Assembly: GCA_002840645.1 (NCBI GenBank)
Contig: PHBO01000007.1
Span: 1 to 64,000, forward strand
Direction of reading: 5' to 3'
DNA: 64,000 nt
DNA from: Candidatus Cloacimonetes bacterium HGW-Cloacimonetes-3
GTDB taxonomy: Bacteria > Cloacimonadota > Cloacimonadia > Cloacimonadales > Cloacimonadaceae
Shown here: piece after piece, positions 1 to 8,837 of the stretch
Position numbering within the stretch: the first letter of the stretch is position 1
How the letters are laid out: each line of letters opens with the position of its first letter
Made by a program: the position numbers and the translations under genes
Notes under the pieces: model-generated
The model's database searches: none
What the model saw: the letters and a program-made list of their open reading frames with translations, nothing else
Told to the model about the DNA's origin: nothing

Positions 1-27
1 CCTCTTGACTACTTCTTTTGTTTGCAT
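1..27 (-). CDS. Start of an off-window gene (N-terminus only)
   Basis: An ATG read on the minus strand at 27-25 opens a frame (MQTKEVVKR) that runs off the left edge. An AGGAG at 36-40 lies 8 bases upstream, which is good Shine-Dalgarno spacing. The product cannot be identified from nine codons. A TTGACA on the same strand lies a little further upstream but is too close to the start to be confident it is the promoter. Confidence 0.45.
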
Positions 28-104
28 TTCTATATCTCCTATCAGTGTTGAGGTGTCAACTTATTTAGGATCCCACATCAGCCCTGCTTGCCATCCTTAT
101 CTAT

Positions 105-143
105 CCCGTAACCCTCCCGTATCCGATACGGGAGGGTTACGGG
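105..143. repeat. 39-bp perfect palindrome, family B copy 1
   Basis: Two 19-base arms (CCCGTAACCCTCCCGTATC and its reverse complement) are separated by one base. A near-identical copy lies at 29750-29789, and the left flanks are also alike (GCTTGC followed by CCT and an AT-rich stretch). The rest of 28-443 holds no gene that I can support. A TTGACA at 347-352 could be a -35 box for the next gene, but no good -10 follows it. Confidence 0.75.
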
Positions 144-443
144 TGGCTTACCCGGGGGATTTAAGCTAAGTCTTTGTAAGCCAACATGCTCTACTGCGAA
201 GCCGGGCTGGACGCAAAAACACCCGCTCGATTTGAAACAGAAGCACCTCTATGCATCCCTCTTAACCCCTTTATCTGGCTTACTTTTTTCCCTCATTTTC
301 TCTTTTCCTCTTTTTTAATATATTGCACCACAAATTGCGAAATTCCTTGACAGCTATAGCTTGTGCATCAGAAATGAACTTCATACAGAATATGTGTTAG
401 CTTTGAAGCAAACATCATTTACCCAAAAGGAGAGAGGTGAACA

Positions 444-893
444 ATGAAAAGGATTTTTAAACGCTTGCTGATGTTAGGCAGTGTGCTTGCCGTGGGATAT
501 CAGGGTTTTCGTTCATACCGTTTATTCAGCTATATTAAAATCGCCGAGAATGAACTTCCCGATTATCTGGACGAAGTTTATGGCGAAACCCCGAAGGTAT
601 CCGCCAGCATTACCGTAAATGTGATTATTCACACCCAGATAAAGATTGTCTTTAGCCCTGAGGTTTTTGTTAAACATCCCGATATTCAAGATGAGATCAC
701 TCTATACATTCGCGAAACTTACCCGCAACTAAGCAAATGCCGCCTGAAAGTGATGGTGGTGGATAGCACTATGAGCGCTACAGACATCATTAAAAAATAT
801 CACCCCAAACTCTATGGTAAGTTCGGAAAACTCATCGAGAAAAAACTGAAGGAAAAAGAAACCTGCCACATCCCCGAAGAACCTATAGATTAA
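444..893 (+). CDS. Hypothetical membrane-anchored protein
   Basis: A 149-residue protein that I do not recognise. Residues 1-12 are very basic, and residues 8-22 form a short hydrophobic stretch (LLMLGSVLAVGYQG) that could be a membrane anchor or uncleaved signal. The remainder is a soluble alpha/beta-looking domain ending in a lysine-rich helix. The start is supported by AAGGAGAG about 8 bases upstream. It stands alone, with 83 bases to the next gene on the same strand, so the two could be co-transcribed. No catalytic motif is visible. Confidence 0.6.
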   Translation: MKRIFKRLLMLGSVLAVGYQGFRSYRLFSYIKIAENELPDYLDEVYGETPKVSASITVNVIIHTQIKIVFSPEVFVKHPDIQDEITLYIRETYPQLSKCRLKVMVVDSTMSATDIIKKYHPKLYGKFGKLIEKKLKEKETCHIPEEPID

Positions 894-976
894 TTATCGG
901 CAACTAAGCAGTTTAGATGCCCAGGAGAGCTGATATAACTTAAACTTGCAGAGCTTTAAGCTCAGGGAGGAATACC

Positions 977-2443
977 GTGAAACAAGTATTGAAAGCGTAT
1001 GTTATTATCTTTATAGCAGTCACGATGGGCAATTTATCCGCATTGATTATAGATCACAACTGCGTTAGCCTGCCTTTGATCCCCGCATCTGCCATCCAGC
1101 AGGCAAAAAGCAGCCTGCATATCGCCTACACCCACACCTCACATGGCAGCCAGATAACCACGGGTATGGCTGATCTGGATACCTTTATGGGTGGAACGGG
1201 TTTGTATGCCTGGAACGATGGTCCTCTGGCAGGCAGCCTTGATATCGATGATTATGCTATGGGATCAACCGACCTTGGTCATGAGGGCGATTTATCCTGG
1301 TATTATCAGACTATAGACTATCTGGACAATCCTGCCAACAGCAGGATAAACGTGATGATGTGGTCATGGTGTGGAGGTTGTTCAGATAACACTTCCGCAG
1401 GTATTAACACCTATCTGAATGCGATGAACCAACTGGAAACTGCCTATCCGGCAATCAAGTTTATCTACATGACCGGACATCTGGACATCTGGAGCGATGC
1501 AAATCTGAAAGCACGCAACCAGCAAATAAGAACTTACTGCATCAATAATAACAAGATCCTGTATGATTTTGCCGATATAGAGAGCTACAATCCTGAGGGT
1601 GTTTTTTATCAATACGCCACAGATAGCTGCGAATATTATGCGGATACCTATGGAAACACCTGGCTGGGTAACTGGGGAACAGACTGGCAAACTGCGTACC
1701 CAACGGAATGGTATAATTGCGAAGCCCAGCATACAGAGCCGGTAAATGCCAATTTGAAAGCCTACGCAGCCTGGTGGATGTGGGCAAGGCTGGCAGGATG
1801 GAACGCTCAGGTTACTTCGGATCGTTTTGCTTATCATACCACTGCTGCCCGCAACTACGCTACGGTAGGTGTCGGTATGCAGTTCTCAGGCGTAGGCAAC
1901 AACACTGCTACCAAAATGACAATGGCTAAGATAAGTGGCAGCCCCGGGACCTATGGAACTCTTCCTACCGACATCACCCAAATCAGCAATACAGCATATT
2001 GGACTCTGCATTCAAGCCGGGGGAATGTAGGTAATTACTCGCTAACTCTAAACCTTAGCGGTGTGGTTTCGGCAGCAGACTTCCCCGATATATGCATCCT
2101 GAAGCGCAATACCGATAACACCGCATGGACAAATGTCAGCTCCTACATAAGCAACCGTACGTACCCGAATATCACCCTTTCCGGGCTTAGCAGCTTTGGT
2201 GATTTTGTAACCGCCACCGGAGCTACGCTTGCCAGCCCTGTAATCCAAAACATCACTTATAGCGCAAACAGGATATACGTCCAATGGCAGCCCATAAGCG
2301 GTGCTACAAGCTACCTGGTGAAATCCGCAACCAGCCCCGATGGAACCTTTACAACCGATACCGGCGGTATCTTTGCCGGCACCACCTGGTCTTGCCCTGC
2401 CACCGCCGGCAAGAAGTTCTTCCGGGTAGTTGCAAGGAATTGA
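977..2443 (+). CDS. Secreted protein, SGNH-like N-terminal region with C-terminal Fn3-like domain
   Basis: The product has 488 residues, starting at GTG with AGGGAGG directly upstream. Residues 1-22 are a signal peptide. Residues about 35-260 contain AYTHTSHGSQ and YMTGHLD segments typical of secreted proteins annotated as SGNH-hydrolase-like, but a complete Ser/Asp/His catalytic set cannot be assigned by eye. Residues about 400-488 (ASPVIQNITYSANRIYVQW onward) look like a fibronectin type III or Ig-like fold. There is no YPNPFNP-type sorting tail, unlike three other secreted proteins in the window. It is probably periplasmic or extracellular; the substrate is unknown. Confidence 0.7.
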   Translation: MKQVLKAYVIIFIAVTMGNLSALIIDHNCVSLPLIPASAIQQAKSSLHIAYTHTSHGSQITTGMADLDTFMGGTGLYAWNDGPLAGSLDIDDYAMGSTDLGHEGDLSWYYQTIDYLDNPANSRINVMMWSWCGGCSDNTSAGINTYLNAMNQLETAYPAIKFIYMTGHLDIWSDANLKARNQQIRTYCINNNKILYDFADIESYNPEGVFYQYATDSCEYYADTYGNTWLGNWGTDWQTAYPTEWYNCEAQHTEPVNANLKAYAAWWMWARLAGWNAQVTSDRFAYHTTAARNYATVGVGMQFSGVGNNTATKMTMAKISGSPGTYGTLPTDITQISNTAYWTLHSSRGNVGNYSLTLNLSGVVSAADFPDICILKRNTDNTAWTNVSSYISNRTYPNITLSGLSSFGDFVTATGATLASPVIQNITYSANRIYVQWQPISGATSYLVKSATSPDGTFTTDTGGIFAGTTWSCPATAGKKFFRVVARN

Positions 2444-2452
2444 CACATCACA

Positions 2453-2503
2453 AAGTTAGACGTTAAAAGTTAGGCGTTAGACGTTAATAGTTAGAGGTTA
2501 AGC
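2453..2503. repeat. GTTAGACGTTA tandem repeat, left copy
   Basis: Four imperfect copies of the unit GTTAGACGTTAA follow one another (GTTAGACGTTAA, GTTAGGC, GTTAGACGTTAA, GTTAGAGGTTAA). The same unit occurs in inverted orientation at 5221-5239, so the two bracket the helicase gene. The remainder of 2504-2662 shows only a TTGACA at 2627-2632. Confidence 0.7.
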
Positions 2504-2662
2504 GGGAAGTGTTAATCATAAGCTTCTCTGCTTTTCCTCTGTGTAAAATATATAGCTCAGCAGCAATATCCTTTTCTCTTTCCCCTCTTTATTAATCCCA
2601 TTTAGCACTCATCTCCATTTTTAGCGTTGACATATACTTGCCTGTCTGCACTTTTGCAATCT

Positions 2663-5164
2663 ATGAGTTCAGCTGATATATCCTCTTTCATTGCCGGTTT
2701 CCATGCGGACAAACGTTCCCGCGATACCATCGTAGCCCAAAACATCAAGGAAGCGGTTGAGGCTGTTTATGGCGTGTTCCCGTCTGCACTACTTCCGCCG
2801 GTTACCAGTCTTTTCGCCTCACAGGGTATTTTGCAGCCGTATAGCCACCAATCCGAGGCATTGCAGCATATTATTGACGGCAAGAACGTAGTGATAAGTG
2901 CTGGCGTTGCCAGCGGAAAAAGCCTTTGTTATCAGGCAGCCATCATCAACAGCTTGCTTAGTAACCCTCACAGCCGTGCCCTGTTGATGTTCCCTACCAA
3001 AGCTCTGGCGCAGGATCAGGCACAGAAGATGCAAGGTCTGCTTATCAATCTGGCAAAGCAAAACCCACGCCTGCACGGCATCAGCAGCGGTATCTACGAT
3101 GGCGATACCCCCACCGAGCTGAGAGGCAAACTGCGCAAGCAATCCCAAATCCTCTTCACCAATCCGGATATGCTGCACCTTGGCATCCTGCCCAATCACA
3201 GCCTCTGGAGTGCTTTCTTTTCGCAGCTAAACTATGTGATTATCGATGAAGTTCACATCTACCGCGGCGTGTTTGGCTCTCATTTTGCCAACGTTATCCG
3301 CCGCCTAAAACGCGTCTGCAAGGTATATGGTAAAAGTCCGCAGTTCATTTTCACTTCCGCCACGCTTGCCAATGCGCAAGAACTTGCCGAAGCCCTGTGT
3401 GAGGAGCAGGTTCAGCTTGTAGATACCGATGGCTCTCCCCATGGAGAACGCCATTTCTACATCTGCAATCCGCCTATGATAGAGCCTTCTCTTGGCATCA
3501 GACGCAGTTCCACTCTGGAAGTATCCTCCATCGCCCGCCGCTTTCTGGATACGGGCTTGCAGGCAATTCTCTTCTCCGAAACCCGCCCCAGTGTGGAAAT
3601 GCTGTTGCTATACCTGAAAACAGACAAGCGTGCAAGCGAGCTTATCCGCAGCTACCGCAGCGGTTATCTGGCGGATGAACGCCGCAAGATAGAGCGCGAA
3701 CTCCGCAACCGCGAGATAGCTATTGTGATCTCCACCAACGCGCTGGAGCTTGGCATTGATATCGGCGGACTGGATGCCGTGTTCATCAACGGCTATCCCG
3801 GCACCATCTGCGGTACACGCCAGCAGGCGGGACGTGCAGGACGCCAGGGCAACACCTCGCTGGGCATCATGGTGGCAGGAGCAAACCCGCTGGATCAATA
3901 CATCTGCCAGCACCCGGAATATCTGTTTGGCAGTAACCCCGAACAAGCTTTGATAGACCCCGATAACAGCGATATTCTGCGCATGCAGCTGCTTTGCGCA
4001 ATAAGCGAAATGGCGTTACAGGAAGGCGAAAGCTTTGGCGCACTGAAACCGGAAAACTTCTTTGGGCATCTGCACAGCCTGGTGGAGGAAAACCTTGTTA
4101 AGCGCAGCGGCAACCGCTACATTGGCGTTACCGGCAATTACCCCGCGGGCGAAGTTAGCATCCGTAACGCTGCCAATCAGTTCCAGATATTGTATCAGGA
4201 CGACCTGATCGGCTGGGTGGATTCCGCCAGTGTAAGCTGGATGGCGCACCCTAAGGCGATTTACCTGCATCAGGGCGAAACCTGGATAGTGCAAGACCTG
4301 GATTACGAGAATAAGAAGGTAATCCTGGAGCCGATTCCCGCTAATTATTACACCCAAACCCTGCAACGTACGGAGATAACATTGGACGACCTGCTGCAGA
4401 TAGAAAACGTTCCCGGCGGCAGGAAGCACTTTGGCAAGGTTACTGTTACAATCACCATAACGGGATTCAAGAAGTTGCGCTTTTACTCTCAGGAGATACT
4501 GGAGCAGGAAACCCTTGATCTGCCCCCATCCGTGATGCAGACGCAGGCATGGTGGATATCCCTGTCTGCCGAAACAGTGGAAAAAACCCGCGCTATGGGA
4601 CTCTGGAACAACGACCCTAACGACTATGGCAAAGGTTGGGCTGCTTTAGCAGAGCAGATAAAAGACCGGGATAGCAGGCATTGCCGAAACTGCGGTACAG
4701 GCGGCGAATTGCACGTGCACCACATCATTCCCTTCCGCAAGTTCCCCGGTGCGGAGGAAGCCAACCACCCGGACAATCTTGTAAGCCTGTGCCCGCGCTG
4801 CCATCATCTGGCGGAACAGCGGGTGTATATCCAGAGCGGACTTGCCGCATTGGCTTATCTGATCGGCAATCTGGCACCCTTCTTTGTGATGTGCGCTCAG
4901 AAAGATCTGGGCATCCATAGCGAGGATAAATCACCTCTGGCTATGGGTGCGCCCGTGATAGTGATCTACGACAAGGTTGCCGGCGGCATCGGATTAAGCA
5001 GAAAACTCTACCAGCTTCATAACCGGCTGATATATGCTGCTTTAGACAGAGTGAAGAGCTGTAGCTGCACCAATGGCTGCCCCGCATGTGTGGGACCAGT
5101 GGCGGAAAACGGGATGGGAGCAAAAGAGGAAGCGATTGCTATTTTACAGGAGTTGATTGAGTAG
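2663..5164 (+). CDS. DEAD/DEAH-box helicase with HNH insertion and DUF1998-type C-terminus (YprA/MrfA-like)
   Basis: An ATP-dependent superfamily 2 helicase of the YprA/MrfA type, a family linked to DNA repair. Visible motifs in order are: Walker A GVASGKS, DEVH, SAT (FTSATLAN), motif VI QQAGRAGRQG, and near the C-terminus a four-cysteine zinc site (CSCTNGCPAC) of the DUF1998 kind. Between the helicase core and that site there is an HNH-type module (CRNC, then HVHHIIPF, then N, then CPRCHH; about 4680-4815). The frame extends to a TTG at 2627, but that TTG is part of a TTGACA, so the ATG at 2663 is preferred; neither has a clear Shine-Dalgarno. The gene is monocistronic and convergent with the ppx-like gene. 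The HNH could add nuclease activity, which is untested. Confidence 0.88.
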   Translation: MSSADISSFIAGFHADKRSRDTIVAQNIKEAVEAVYGVFPSALLPPVTSLFASQGILQPYSHQSEALQHIIDGKNVVISAGVASGKSLCYQAAIINSLLSNPHSRALLMFPTKALAQDQAQKMQGLLINLAKQNPRLHGISSGIYDGDTPTELRGKLRKQSQILFTNPDMLHLGILPNHSLWSAFFSQLNYVIIDEVHIYRGVFGSHFANVIRRLKRVCKVYGKSPQFIFTSATLANAQELAEALCEEQVQLVDTDGSPHGERHFYICNPPMIEPSLGIRRSSTLEVSSIARRFLDTGLQAILFSETRPSVEMLLLYLKTDKRASELIRSYRSGYLADERRKIERELRNREIAIVISTNALELGIDIGGLDAVFINGYPGTICGTRQQAGRAGRQGNTSLGIMVAGANPLDQYICQHPEYLFGSNPEQALIDPDNSDILRMQLLCAISEMALQEGESFGALKPENFFGHLHSLVEENLVKRSGNRYIGVTGNYPAGEVSIRNAANQFQILYQDDLIGWVDSASVSWMAHPKAIYLHQGETWIVQDLDYENKKVILEPIPANYYTQTLQRTEITLDDLLQIENVPGGRKHFGKVTVTITITGFKKLRFYSQEILEQETLDLPPSVMQTQAWWISLSAETVEKTRAMGLWNNDPNDYGKGWAALAEQIKDRDSRHCRNCGTGGELHVHHIIPFRKFPGAEEANHPDNLVSLCPRCHHLAEQRVYIQSGLAALAYLIGNLAPFFVMCAQKDLGIHSEDKSPLAMGAPVIVIYDKVAGGIGLSRKLYQLHNRLIYAALDRVKSCSCTNGCPACVGPVAENGMGAKEEAIAILQELIE

Positions 5165-5220
5165 TGAACTGGATTTTAAAAAAGAGTGAAAGAAGAAACG
5201 AGTAAGGTGTATAGATTCGC

Positions 5221-5239
5221 TTAACGTCTAACGTCTAAC
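5221..5239. repeat. GTTAGACGTTA repeat, right inverted copy
   Basis: This is TTAACGTCTAACGTCTAAC, the inverse of the units at 2453-2503. It supplies the last codons and stop of the minus-strand ppx-like gene (EVRR followed by TAG), so the repeat has become part of a coding sequence. Confidence 0.7.
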
Positions 5240-6163
5240 TTCCAAGGCTATCAATCCCTGCCGGATACCGCTGGTACACACATATAAACCCGGTGCTTCT
5301 GCCGCACTTACAATAGCAAGGGCAATCATAGCAGAGGCAAGGATAATATCCGCTCGGTCAGCTTCCATGCCGGGAATTTGCCTGCGTTCTTCCGCTGTAC
5401 AACGGCGGTAAAGCTCAATTTGGCGCATAAGCTCGGCACTATCCAAATAGTAATTATGCAGCTCTGTTTGTAAAGAAGCATTGCCTGCAATAGCAACTTT
5501 TGCGCAGGCTACCACGCCGCCTCCGCTGCCCATAAGGAGTTTACCCTTCCAGGTGGCTACATTTATTATAGAATTGATATAGGTAAGCATTAGCTGATAG
5601 TCTGTTTCGGAAAAAGCTTCACCGCTCATGTATTCACGCGTGAGTGTTACTGCGCCCAACGGAAAGCTATGGATGTGAGTGATAACGGCTTCCCTGCCGT
5701 AAATAAGCTCTGTGCTGGCACCGCCGCTGTCAAAAAGCAAGATTTCTGCACGGGGGTTTTCCAGCGTTGCAAGCATCCCTCTCCAGGTTAATGCTGCTTC
5801 TTCTTCTGCGCTTATCACGCATAAGTCTAAGCCTGTTCGCTGCTTTAGCTGCTCTATCAGCTTACCACTGTTTGCCGCTTTTCGCAGGGCTTCCGTGCCA
5901 ACCGCCAGATACTTTTCCACGTTCATCTCCCGACAATGCTGCATCATTTCTGCAGCGGCTTCCACAGTAGCCCGCATGGCTGTTTCGCTAATATTGCCAT
6001 CAGCATCCATAGATGCCCCCAGACGGGTTTGTACGCGGTATTCGGCAAGGTAGTTCACCTTACCGTTTTTATTCTCCACAATCGCACATTTGGTGGCATT
6101 ACTGCCAAAATCAAAGGCAGCGATGCGAGTTACCTGCGGGGGCAAATCTTTCATCGCTGCCAT
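5228..6163 (-). CDS. Ppx/GppA-family phosphatase
   Basis: A 311-residue member of the exopolyphosphatase/guanosine pentaphosphatase family, which hydrolyses inorganic polyphosphate or pppGpp. The ASKHA fold is recognisable from AFDFGSNATKCAIVE at residues 14-28 and the phosphate-binding LLFDSGGASTEL around residues 142-153. A second glycine-rich loop (LLMGSGGGV) lies around residue 210. The length fits the short bacterial form with no C-terminal HD domain. It is the last gene of a minus-strand run, 39 bases after glyA. The start ATG is followed by another ATG at codon 4, so the exact start is uncertain. Which substrate it prefers cannot be told from sequence. Confidence 0.87.
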   Translation of the reverse strand: MAAMKDLPPQVTRIAAFDFGSNATKCAIVENKNGKVNYLAEYRVQTRLGASMDADGNISETAMRATVEAAAEMMQHCREMNVEKYLAVGTEALRKAANSGKLIEQLKQRTGLDLCVISAEEEAALTWRGMLATLENPRAEILLFDSGGASTELIYGREAVITHIHSFPLGAVTLTREYMSGEAFSETDYQLMLTYINSIINVATWKGKLLMGSGGGVVACAKVAIAGNASLQTELHNYYLDSAELMRQIELYRRCTAEERRQIPGMEADRADIILASAMIALAIVSAAEAPGLYVCTSGIRQGLIALEVRR

Positions 6164-6202
6164 AATCTTCGGATTGAACGGGTTTATTGGTTAAATTCCT
6201 TT

Positions 6203-7501
6203 CTACGCCTGTATTTCAGGATACAAAGGGAACTTATTGGTGAGAGTGCGAACCTCGTCTTTAATCGCAGCCAGAGCTGTTTCATCTTCGTGGTTATCGC
6301 GCACTTTCTTAATCAGTTTGGCGATAGTTTTCATCTCGTCCAGTCCCATATTACGGGTGGTGACCGATGGGGTACCAAGCCTGATTCCGCTGGCTACAAA
6401 AGGACTGCGGGTATCGAAGGGCACGGTGTTCTTATTGGCGGTTATCCCTGCCAGATCCAGAGCTTCTTCCATGCGTTTACCGCTGGGTCCGCCCAGTTCT
6501 TCGGGACCAAGATCAACAAGCATAAGATGCGTATCCGTACCACCTGAAACCAGCTTAAAGCCTTCTCCCATCAACGCTTCTGCCAGGGTGGAGGCATTCT
6601 TTACCACATTCTGCTGATAGGCTTTAAACTCCGGTTGTAAGGCTTCATGGAACGCAGCAGCTTTTCCGGCGATGGCATGCATCAGGGGACCACCCTGAAT
6701 ACCGGGGAACACTTTGGCATCTATATCTTTAGCAAACTCGTCTTTACAGAGGATAAGCCCTGCCCGGGGACCACGTAAAGTCTTGTGAGTAGTGGTGGTT
6801 ACTACATCAGCATAGGGAACCGGGTTGTCATGCAATCCTGCGGCAACCAGACCGGCAATATGCGCCATATCCACCATGAACTTGGCACCAACCATATCGG
6901 CAATGGCACGGAAGCGGGCGAAATCTATCTTGCGGGGATAGGCAGAAGCTCCGGTGAGGATCATCTGTGGCTTATGTTCCTTGGCAAGACGCTCTATCAC
7001 TTCGTAATCGAACTGCTCGCTTTCCTTGTTTACCTGATAGTGGATGATGTTATAGAACTGCCCGGAAAAGGAAAGAGGATGCCCATGGGTAAGGTGTCCG
7101 CCGTGGGACAACTCCAGTGAAAGTACCGTATCACCGGGCTTAACCAGGCTGAAATAGGCTGCCATATTGGCTTGGGAACCGCTGTGGGGCTGCACGTTGG
7201 CATGATCTGCACCGAAGAGCTGCTTAGCGCGTTCTATGGCAAGCTTCTCCACTTCGTCCACGTATTCGCAACCGCCATAGTAACGTCCATAAAGCTTATA
7301 GTTAATCTGTCCGGTTTTCTTACTCCAGCGGTACGGGTAACCTTCTGCGTACTTATTGGTTAGGACACTGCCCTGCGCTTCCATAACCGCCATAGATGTA
7401 AAGTTCTCACTGGCGATAAGTTCCAAGTTCTCGCGTTGGCGTTTTAGTTCGCTAACCATCGCGGCATATAGTTCGGGGTCATACATTTGGATGTGTTTCA
7501 T
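6203..7501 (-). CDS. glyA: Serine hydroxymethyltransferase
   Basis: A PLP enzyme that interconverts serine and glycine while moving a one-carbon unit to tetrahydrofolate. The 432-residue length is typical. Family signatures are [10 protein letters not shown] near residue 28, [10 protein letters not shown], and the PLP-lysine segment [15 protein letters not shown] around residues 235-249, in which the lysine after TTTH forms the Schiff base. The start is supported by AAGGAG 9 bases upstream. The start codon overlaps the rpiB stop (ATGA), indicating translational coupling. Adjacency to rpiB is common in bacteria. Confidence 0.98.
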   Translation of the reverse strand: MKHIQMYDPELYAAMVSELKRQRENLELIASENFTSMAVMEAQGSVLTNKYAEGYPYRWSKKTGQINYKLYGRYYGGCEYVDEVEKLAIERAKQLFGADHANVQPHSGSQANMAAYFSLVKPGDTVLSLELSHGGHLTHGHPLSFSGQFYNIIHYQVNKESEQFDYEVIERLAKEHKPQMILTGASAYPRKIDFARFRAIADMVGAKFMVDMAHIAGLVAAGLHDNPVPYADVVTTTTHKTLRGPRAGLILCKDEFAKDIDAKVFPGIQGGPLMHAIAGKAAAFHEALQPEFKAYQQNVVKNASTLAEALMGEGFKLVSGGTDTHLMLVDLGPEELGGPSGKRMEEALDLAGITANKNTVPFDTRSPFVASGIRLGTPSVTTRNMGLDEMKTIAKLIKKVRDNHEDETALAAIKDEVRTLTNKFPLYPEIQA

Positions 7502-7932
7502 GACCTTTCTCCTTGATGTATTTTATTAAGTCTTAAATGATGTCTGCCGCCCTCGAAAGTGGTATCCAGCCAAACTGTTACAATCTCAATGGCATAGGCA
7601 GTGGCGGTAAAGCGTCCTGCTAAAACCAAAACATTGGCGTCGTTATGCATGCGGGAAAGCTTTGCTATGTCCGTATTGGAACATAGAGCAGCACGTATGC
7701 CGGGGACTTTGTTTGCAGTGATGCTCATCCCGATGCCACTGCCGCAGATCAGGATGCCCATTTCACAATTGCCGTCGGCTACTGCCTTGGCAGCAGGAAA
7801 CCCGGTGTCTGGGTAGTCCATGCTAACTTCGTTGTTAGTGCCGAAATCGATGAAAGTGTGCTGTGGAAAAGCTGTTTTAAGTGCTTCTTTTAGTTCATAT
7901 CCGGCATGATCACTGGCTATGGCAAGTTTCAT
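7498..7932 (-). CDS. rpiB: Ribose-5-phosphate isomerase B
   Basis: Interconverts ribose 5-phosphate and ribulose 5-phosphate in the pentose phosphate pathway. The protein is 144 residues from the ATG at 7932, which has GGAGG six bases upstream and overlaps the preceding stop as ATGA. An upstream in-frame start would add seven residues and is less likely. RpiB/LacAB signatures are [12 protein letters not shown] at the N-terminus, the phosphate-binding [13 protein letters not shown] loop with its catalytic cysteine, and the LVLAGRF segment. It lies in a coupled minus-strand operon between the ptb paralogues and glyA. Confidence 0.97.
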   Translation of the reverse strand: MKLAIASDHAGYELKEALKTAFPQHTFIDFGTNNEVSMDYPDTGFPAAKAVADGNCEMGILICGSGIGMSITANKVPGIRAALCSNTDIAKLSRMHNDANVLVLAGRFTATAYAIEIVTVWLDTTFEGGRHHLRLNKIHQGERS

Positions 7933-8837
7933 AATTCCTCCGCCATCAGGCAACTAAGCGCAATGCAATAATACTTGGAGTTTTCGCTCTCACTGCGGCT
8001 CATTACAATTACGGGTTTAGTGGTTCCCTGAATCAAACCTGCCAATTCCGCTCCTGCAAAAAGCATCAGCCCTTTGTAAAAGCTGTTGGCAGCATCCAAA
8101 TTTGGAAAGATCAAGATATCAGCATCGCCGGCAATGGGAGTGTTAATCCCTTTTACCTGCAAGCTGCCAGGATCACAGGCAAGAAAGATATCCAGAGGAC
8201 CATCCACAATGCAGTTAGTTATCTGCCCGCGCTCTGCCATCTTGCTGATGAGGGCATAGTCCACAGTATGTTGCATATTGCCAGAAACCTTTTCTGTACA
8301 AGAGACCAGTGCTACCTTGGGACACTGAACCCCCAAATGACGAGCCATATTTACACTGTAATTAATCATAGCGATCTTTTGGCTAAGATCAGGATTGGGC
8401 AATACTGCGGTATCGGAGATAAAAAGCAGCTTCCTGTACAAGGGTATTTCAAGCGCACAGGTATAGCTCATCACCGCACCGGCAGGAAGCAAGCCTTTTT
8501 CTTTATCCAGCACAGCCTTCAGGTATTTATCCGTGCTAATCAAACCTTTCATTAGCACATCGGCTTCACCGGCTCGCACTATTCGCACAGCTTCTTTTGT
8601 GGCTTGTGTCTCGCAAGGAAGGTTAATAATCTCAAAGCCATCGGAGCTAAATCCCTGCTCTTTCAGCAGCTCTTCAATACGGGCTTGGTTACCAATCATG
8701 ATGGGATGTATAAAGCCTTCCCGCTTCGCACGAATAACTGCACCGATAGTATTGGCATCTTCCGCTACCGCCACCGCTATGCGTGTCTGTTTGCCCAGAG
8801 CTTTGGCTTTTAATACTATATCGGCAAGTTTCTTCAT
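7929..8837 (-). CDS. ptb: Phosphate butyryl/acetyltransferase family protein, paralogue 1
   Basis: A 302-residue member of the phosphate acyltransferase family, which exchanges CoA and phosphate on acyl groups such as butyryl or acetyl. Family features are VAVAEDANTIGAV near the N-terminus, the DVLMKGLISTDKYLKAVL segment around residues 93-110, and the ISDTAVLPNPDL stretch around residues 139-150. The gene overlaps its upstream paralogue by one base (TAATG) and rpiB by four, so it is translated as part of an operon. No butyrate or acetate kinase is adjacent, unlike the classic ptb-buk pair, so the acyl substrate is open. Confidence 0.85.
   Translation of the reverse strand: MKKLADIVLKAKALGKQTRIAVAVAEDANTIGAVIRAKREGFIHPIMIGNQARIEELLKEQGFSSDGFEIINLPCETQATKEAVRIVRAGEADVLMKGLISTDKYLKAVLDKEKGLLPAGAVMSYTCALEIPLYRKLLFISDTAVLPNPDLSQKIAMINYSVNMARHLGVQCPKVALVSCTEKVSGNMQHTVDYALISKMAERGQITNCIVDGPLDIFLACDPGSLQVKGINTPIAGDADILIFPNLDAANSFYKGLMLFAGAELAGLIQGTTKPVIVMSRSESENSKYYCIALSCLMAEEL

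Noticed and set aside
1382-1837. Long antisense ORF inside the secreted protein gene
   Set aside because: It is a frame shadow: the plus-strand gene has a signal peptide, a ribosome-binding site and domain structure. Similar shadows throughout the window were left out.
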